A DNA stretch of 64,000 bases, taken from NCBI GenBank assembly GCA_963930775.1, contig OZ005690.1:10938411-11002410 (forward strand). The letters run 5' to 3'. Shown here in pieces: positions 58,759 through 64,000 of this stretch (within the stretch, counting starts at the first letter, position 1; each line of letters begins with the position of its first letter). Under the pieces are notes generated by a model. It was given only the letters and a program-made list of their open reading frames with translations, had not been told where the DNA came from and did not search any database. Both the position numbers and the translations under genes were made by a program. The DNA comes from Cliona cf. orientalis (Eukaryota; Porifera; Demospongiae; Clionaida; Clionaidae).

Positions 58759-59196
58759 TCTTAACACGAGAAATAATATAATACCATAAGATGTAGACTC
58801 TCTGGTCTGGCTATATGATATGATAGATGGCTTGTTTACTGCGATGAGAGGATGTTGTTGAAAATAACCGACTGCCATATCGGTGTACATAACGGTGGGG
58901 AACTAAGGGGCTGAAGTCCCTCCAGGATTCCATAAATTATGCATAATTGAGGGCTTATCGAGCCGTGGCTTGATAAGCCCTTGATACAATACTTTCATAA
59001 TGGACAAGCCATTTTCTCATTAATTTATTTATTTATGATGTCTACTGCCTGAAGCAGTAATCAATACATGTTATGATTGGTAAAGGTCGTCACTCATCCG
59101 AAAGCACTACTAGCAAGGAATTACGCTTTGATGCTAATCACGCGCGTACACAAGGAAATAATGAATTTTAGTACGGATAACGAGTGACAGTAAAAG
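58759..59196. promoter_or_regulatory. Divergent promoter region between receptors 2 and 3
   Basis: The two receptor genes start head-to-head about 440 bp apart. A short imperfect hairpin AGGGCTTATC..GATAAGCCCT lies at 58950-58980, and a related GATAAGCCCTTG occurs at 57093. No NRF-1 palindrome was seen here. Confidence 0.45.
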
Positions 59197-61231
59197 ATGG
59201 AAGATCTGTTCGTACACCAGTCTTTATTATTCAAAATTTATTTGGCTCTGTTTAGCATTGAAGCAACTGTTAAAGGTGATTATGTTTAATACTATTCCTG
59301 GATACCAGAAAAGATTTTCTTTGCAGGTCAGTTGACACTATCTCCTATGAGTGTGGCTCCAGTGTGTCGTGTTGGGGATCCACTTCAGCTGACATGTACA
59401 GCATCAGTAGAAGCTGGCATAAAATGGAGTGTCTTCAACCAGGTTAATGAGCAAATTGTCAGTGATGTATTGATCACCATACAAAGTGCCAACAATCAGA
59501 GGACAACAATAACAGTCAATTCTATTATGTTCAATTTCGTGAGAACCTCTGCTCAAGGAGCTTCACCTCTGGTCTCTACATTATCTATTGACACAGTTAG
59601 CATTGGTTTGAATGGAACAGTAGTGAACTGTGGAGATTTATCAAATCCTATGACATCAACATCAACTACCATCCAAATCATTGACATAAGTCAAAGTGCG
59701 TTTGTTAAAGAAAAGTAGCTAATATCTAGCTATTATTATCCTGTATTCTTGTTTGTATCATAGATTTACTGCTGTACACTCCAATACTGAGGGTTTCAGA
59801 CGAGCGTTACGAGACTGATGATGTCATAGTCACTGTGGAGTGGACTCAACGAGAAGGTGTCACGTACACCACCAGTGTATCACCTTTGACCTCCGTAACC
59901 GTCACTGGGAGTAGCAGTCGTCAACTTACAATATCGTATAACACTGACTATAATCTCAGTGTTGAGGCTGCTCCTCCTTGTAGGCCAAATCCTACTACTG
60001 TTATTACATTAAATTATGGTGAGGCATACTAATTACTGTGAAATAATAATTATTATGTTTTTTTCCCACTTTATATAGTAAAGTGTGGTAATCCAGAGAT
60101 GCTATTTACGCTAAATTTTGATAATGATACCATACCAAGAATTGAAGACTATGATGACATGGTAGCCACATTGGAGGGACGTACTGTCAGTTTCAGCTGT
60201 CCTCCTGGATTTATACTTACTGGACCTGATTCAGCAACATGCACAGGGAATGGAGAATGGGAACCTGACCCAAGAGGGACCACATGCAATAGCGTGAGCT
60301 CAGAAGGTCAGTATATATACAATGCTACATAAATTTATTGGCAATCCTGTGTAGTAGCTATCACACTACCTGTTATGCATTTCCTTATCATACAGATTCT
60401 GAAAATGTCACTAAAAATTATCAAGTTGTGCTACAAGAAGTAAGATCTGTTCTATAGCTCTAATGCACTTAAATAATATTATTATTATAATATATGATAA
60501 TACTTAATTTGCCAATCTATTAAACTCATGATCTCATTATAGCTACCTTGTATGTCAAAGAGAAGGATCAACTATTGATAATAATATTACGTAGGCTTGA
60601 AAAGCAAAATAATTATTAATATTAAATTTTTGCTGGCATGGCTAAACTTTCATAATTCAACTGTATGATACATTCATTTTATAGCATCATCTGGGACAGC
60701 TGAAACTCATAGCAGTGTGAATTATTCATTCCACAACTCTACTTTGGAAGGAGCAATGGTCACATTTTGGTTCACTGATGTGCCACTACAGCAGGGTAAG
60801 GAACTCGTACCAGTGTATCTGAGGAATACAACAGCTGTTTATAATAACAATGAGATTTGGGAGCTTAATTGTATTTGACTCTCAGGAAAGATGCTTGTAC
60901 TATAGATTATATTAATTGTTTAATTTATTTAAAGGAAATGAAGGATTGAGTGGAGATGGAAAGATTGCTGTGGCTTCCTCAGTGACTGTTTTTGCCGTGG
61001 CATCAATTCAGTCTATTCTTCATTATTGGTTTTCTGTGTGGACACTTTTGTCAAATGAAGAGGAAATCAAGTACAAGAGCTGCAGCTGGTGAGACTGTTC
61101 CTCCAGGAGGAAGTGGAGGACAGACACAGACTCCATACTATGATGATGTGGTGATACAGCAATCTGATCAAGAGCTGGAACTGAAAGACAATGTAGCTTA
61201 TGGTCCAATTAGATCGATAATTAATGTTTAA
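59197..61231 (+). pseudogene. Receptor 3: Ig-FN3-Sushi, membrane part broken
   Basis: Exons 59197-59275, 59327-59695, 59764-60018 and 60079-60306 are open and phase 1 (signal peptide, Ig, FN3, Sushi with four Cys and NGEWEPDPRG). The second Sushi exon (60685 on) has lost its cysteines and reaches an in-frame TGA at 60876-60878. The TM exon (60935-61231) carries a 4-bp insertion at about 61010-61013 that shifts the frame inside the TM helix, although the tail codons (YYDDVV, NVAYGPI) remain open. It may encode a secreted Ig-FN3-Sushi protein or be decaying. Confidence 0.7.
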
Positions 61232-61429
61232 TAAACTACAGATTGTACTGTTTGAAAAGAGTAATATCATTATAATTAAAAATTGATCGATATCTTGAGG
61301 GATGGGAGTAACAAAAGTACCAGGTGGGATATTGTATCCAAACACTGTTCAGATATACCATAATACACACTATCAAATAAACGTATCCTGAAGAAGCCAA
61401 ACTTAGTGTACACACTAGCTATTCTATAC

Positions 61430-63368
61430 ATGATGGAGATAATATCGACTGAGCTCAATGTGCTACTGGCTATTCTCATTCATCATTGTGGATTTGTAAA
61501 TCCAGGTACATCTTCAAACCATGAGACTTTTTACTCATTAGTAATTACATGCATGCAGGTGAAGTGACAATATCTCCCGCTGGAATAGCATTAGCATGTG
61601 ATGGAGATCAGCTTGAGTTGACATGCCACATAACAGGCAGAGTTCTTGAATGGAACATCAACGTGTTACTTGAAGATGATCGTTTTGAATCCGTTTTAGA
61701 CAGTGTATCTCCGATACTGCCATCACACACAATAACAGTCATGAATACCACCATCAAGTTTGTTTTCACGAGAATTTCTCCTCCAAACAGTCGGCCACTT
61801 ACGTCCAGACTAGTGATCAGTCAGGCAGACAGTGGTACTATAAATGGAACTATAGTGAGCTGTGTTGACAGAGAAACGCGTACTAACTTTTCAACAATAA
61901 TCAATGTCATAACTGATCAGGCCATTATGGGTAAGCAATAACATTAACACTAGCCACTTCATACTGATCAAGATAGTATAAAAGTACTCATAGCTAAATA
62001 TCCTATGGATCATCATTTCGTGCATCTGTAATAAATATGATATTTAGATTTTCTAGACTTCAATGATTCAGAAGCAAGCCTAAGGATCAATTTTACAACT
62101 GTATCAGAAGAATTTGATATCGATGGTGTTACAGCCACGCTGGAGTGGATGCAAAGAAGCACCCTTTATTCGTATCGAGTCAGTGTGGTGCCACCATCAT
62201 GGAATATCATCTACTCTAGATCTGAGAGGGTCAGAGTTCAAGTAAAGGCACTCTATGACATCCTATACAACGTAAGCATTGAAACATTGCTGTGCGGAAT
62301 ATCTGCAGGCACTACAGCTGCTACTACCCTATACTATGGTAAAATTAATAACAAGACTCTTAGAGTAGCCTAATCTACTCTTGTACAGTCTGACTCTATA
62401 ATATTTTTATATTTATCTACTTCTATTTGCATGAAAAGCTTCATCTTACTGTGAAAATCCAGAAGCTCATGCTCAGTTTGATGCCTCGGTTGAGGTAATA
62501 GGCTACCTGAAGGAAAGGGGAAATAACATTAGTTTCAGCTGTCCCCTTGGACTTGTACTGGCTGGTCCTACCTCATCAACTTGTAAAAGGAATGGAGAAT
62601 GGGAACCAGATCCTAGGGATGTGAGGTGCAAAGGTGAGTGTGATAATGGTCTATTATTATAGTTTACATCCCCAGGCTCCTCTAATCTTTTCAATTTAAC
62701 AAACACGATAAGTATTGATTCAGAAACGATTGGGGAGCCTGGCCCGAGAATGAGGCTAGAGTGTACATAGTATTAAAGTAGCTTTTCTAATCAATATTTT
62801 TAAACAGTAAACTGTGGTCAGCCGCCTTCTCCTGGAAACGGTCACATCATTCCTTACTTCAGTACACTTGAAGGAGCAACAGTGACGTATGTATGCTCGT
62901 ACATTTCTCAAGAAGAGAACACATCTCTGTGTACGGAATTAAATACAACAGCTGTTTGCAATAACAATGGAGTTTGGGAACTTGATTCTCAGGATAGATG
63001 CTCCGTATTTTCAGCATCAGGTAGAGCATGAATAATTGTTAATCTTTAGACAAACATGGCTTAATTTGTTTAAAGGAAGTGAAGGATTGAGTCGAGATGG
63101 AAAGATTGCTGTGGCTTCCTCAGTGACTGTGTTTACTGTGGCGTCAATTCTATTCTTTATCATTGGTTTTCTGTGTGGACACTTTTGTCAGAAGAAGAGG
63201 AAATCAAGTACAACAGCTGCAGCTGGTGAGACTGTTCCTCCAGGAGGAAATGGAGGACACACACAGACTCCATACTATGATGATGTGGTGATACAGCAAT
63301 CTGATCAAGAGCTGGAACTGAAAGAGAATGTAGCTTATGGTCTAATTAGATCGACAATCAGTGCTTAA
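61430..63368 (+). CDS. Receptor 4: Ig-FN3-Sushi-Sushi-TM with ITIM-like tail
   Basis: Exons 61430-61505, 61559-61930, 62048-62338, 62439-62633, 62808-63020 and 63076-63368 are all phase 1 and give 479 aa. Signal peptide (LNVLLAILIHHCGF), Ig-like (ALACDGDQLELTCHITG), FN3-like (GVTATLEWMQRSTLYSYRVS), Sushi 1 (SFSCPLGLVLAGP, NGEWEPDPRD), Sushi 2 (NCGQPPSPGNGH, NNNGVWELDSQDRC), TM (FTVASILFFIIGFLCGHF), and a tail with a Gly/Thr-rich spacer, PYYDDVV and ENVAYGLI (fits V-x-Y-x-x-I). This is the most complete member and the source family of the relics after kinase copies A, B and C. Surface receptor predicted. Confidence 0.82.
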
Positions 63369-63741
63369 TTGCATAAATTTCAGATTGTACTATAAATAAT
63401 ATTATGTTTGAAAAAGAGTACTATTATTACATGTATAACATAATTAATTATCCCTATCAGTCATTAATTTCAGTGTATTATCAACTTGTCATTGTCTAAG
63501 GGAGTTCAGTTTTTGTTTTGAATGAGTATTGTATACACTAGCTTGTTTTGAGTCAACACATGACTGCTGGCAGTGTCTGCAATCATTATTGCACACTATA
63601 GACGGTACAAACATGTTAATTCAAATTCAACTAGTGATGTCATATGATGTAATTCAGGATAGCTAAAGCTATCTGCCGGAAGGAAGACTTATTCTTTCGT
63701 GTATTCTAGAGATCTGTGTGACAGTCCCAGGCTACTTCAAG
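63369..63741. other. Intergenic region between receptors 4 and 5
   Basis: AT-rich; no coding pattern seen. Probably the promoter of receptor 5. Confidence 0.4.
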
Positions 63742-64000
63742 ATGTGTTTTGCTTTGCTGTTTGGAAGTTTGATCCTTGGCTATTATGGAAAAGTAGCAAT
63801 AGGTACCCTGTGGCTTTGTAGACTACGTATGATTATGAGAGTAATAATTAATTGTAGGTCAGTTGACATTATCTCCTATGAGTGTGGCTACATTGTGTCG
63901 TGTTGGGGATCCACTTCAGCTGACATGTACAGCATCAGTACAGTTCATAAGATGGAGCATTGTGGTGACTAACGAGCAGGGTGTGGAAGAAGAGATTACT
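63742..64000 (+). CDS. Receptor 5 (partial): signal peptide and Ig start
   Basis: Exon 63742-63802 encodes MCFALLFGSLILGYYGKVAI, a signal peptide. The exon from 63858 reads GQLTLSPMSVATLCRVGD and LTCTASVQFIRW, matching the Ig modules of receptors 2 and 3. It is cut by the window edge. Confidence 0.8.

Noticed and set aside
57093-58980. GATAAGCCCT motifs as ends of a transposon enclosing receptor 2
   Set aside because: Motifs are short and imperfect, and no matching target duplication was found.
1-64000. Bacterial contamination or horizontally acquired kinase array
   Set aside because: GT-AG introns conserved between paralogues, animal domains and LINE/hAT/MULE insertions point to a resident animal locus.

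Overview
The window looks like nuclear DNA of a compact, AT-rich metazoan genome. It has short GT-AG introns, AATAAA signals, animal receptor domains (Ig, FN3, Sushi) and an RS-tailed CPSF6. The large TKL-kinase families with kelch and coiled-coil partners make a demosponge (Amphimedon-like) the best guess; that is inference from gene content, not a database match.

Left end (1-1.5 kb): the last three exons of a CPSF6-type mRNA 3'-processing factor. From 1.6 to 47 kb there is an array of receptor-kinase genes. Four copies (A 1610-9946 +, B 20882-29180 +, C 30430-38077 +, D 46850-39436 -) share one three-exon structure. Conceptual splicing gives a protein of about 2,320-2,590 aa with the order active-looking kinase, pseudokinase, ankyrin repeats, LRRs, Roc-like domain, COR, charged linker, LRRK-like pseudokinase, WD40-like propeller. 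This is the LRRK (Roco) layout with a tandem kinase pair added at the N terminus. In every copy the GTPase P-loop and the LRRK-position kinase have lost key residues, while the added kinase keeps its catalytic residues (copy C has a frameshift in it). Two related genes lie between A and B: a kinase-coiled coil-kelch gene (11.3-13.9 kb) and an intronless triple-kinase gene (14.8-18.1 kb).

A, the triple-kinase gene, B and C are each preceded by the genuine CPSF6 terminal exon or a copy of it. A, B and C are each followed by decayed pieces of an Ig/Sushi receptor gene. The ancestral duplicated block was therefore probably [CPSF6 3' exon - kinase/LRRK gene - Ig/Sushi receptor 5' part]. A TGCGCATGCGCA (NRF-1-type) palindrome or a close variant lies 42-94 bp upstream of every kinase-gene ATG. 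Kelch relics lie at 19.2 kb and 38.4-39.2 kb.

Right part (47-64 kb): a family of single-pass receptors with signal peptide, Ig-like, FN3-like and one or two Sushi domains, TM, and a short tail with ITIM-like tyrosines (47.9, 57.1, 59.2, 61.4 kb and a partial copy at 63.7 kb). All their introns are phase 1. Two multi-pass membrane-protein copies (50.4-51.8 kb, broken; 55.2-56.7 kb, intact) lie between them on the minus strand. Mobile-element traces are a hAT-like MITE (47151-47826, 8-bp TSD), a MULE-like MITE (19796-20258, 9-bp TSD, with an empty site in a paralogous intron) and a 5'-truncated LINE (13956-14529) inserted in a duplicated CPSF6 3' UTR.

Taken together the locus is a birth-and-death cluster joining cytosolic multi-domain kinases with surface Ig/Sushi receptors. 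A role in innate or self recognition is plausible but is inference only.
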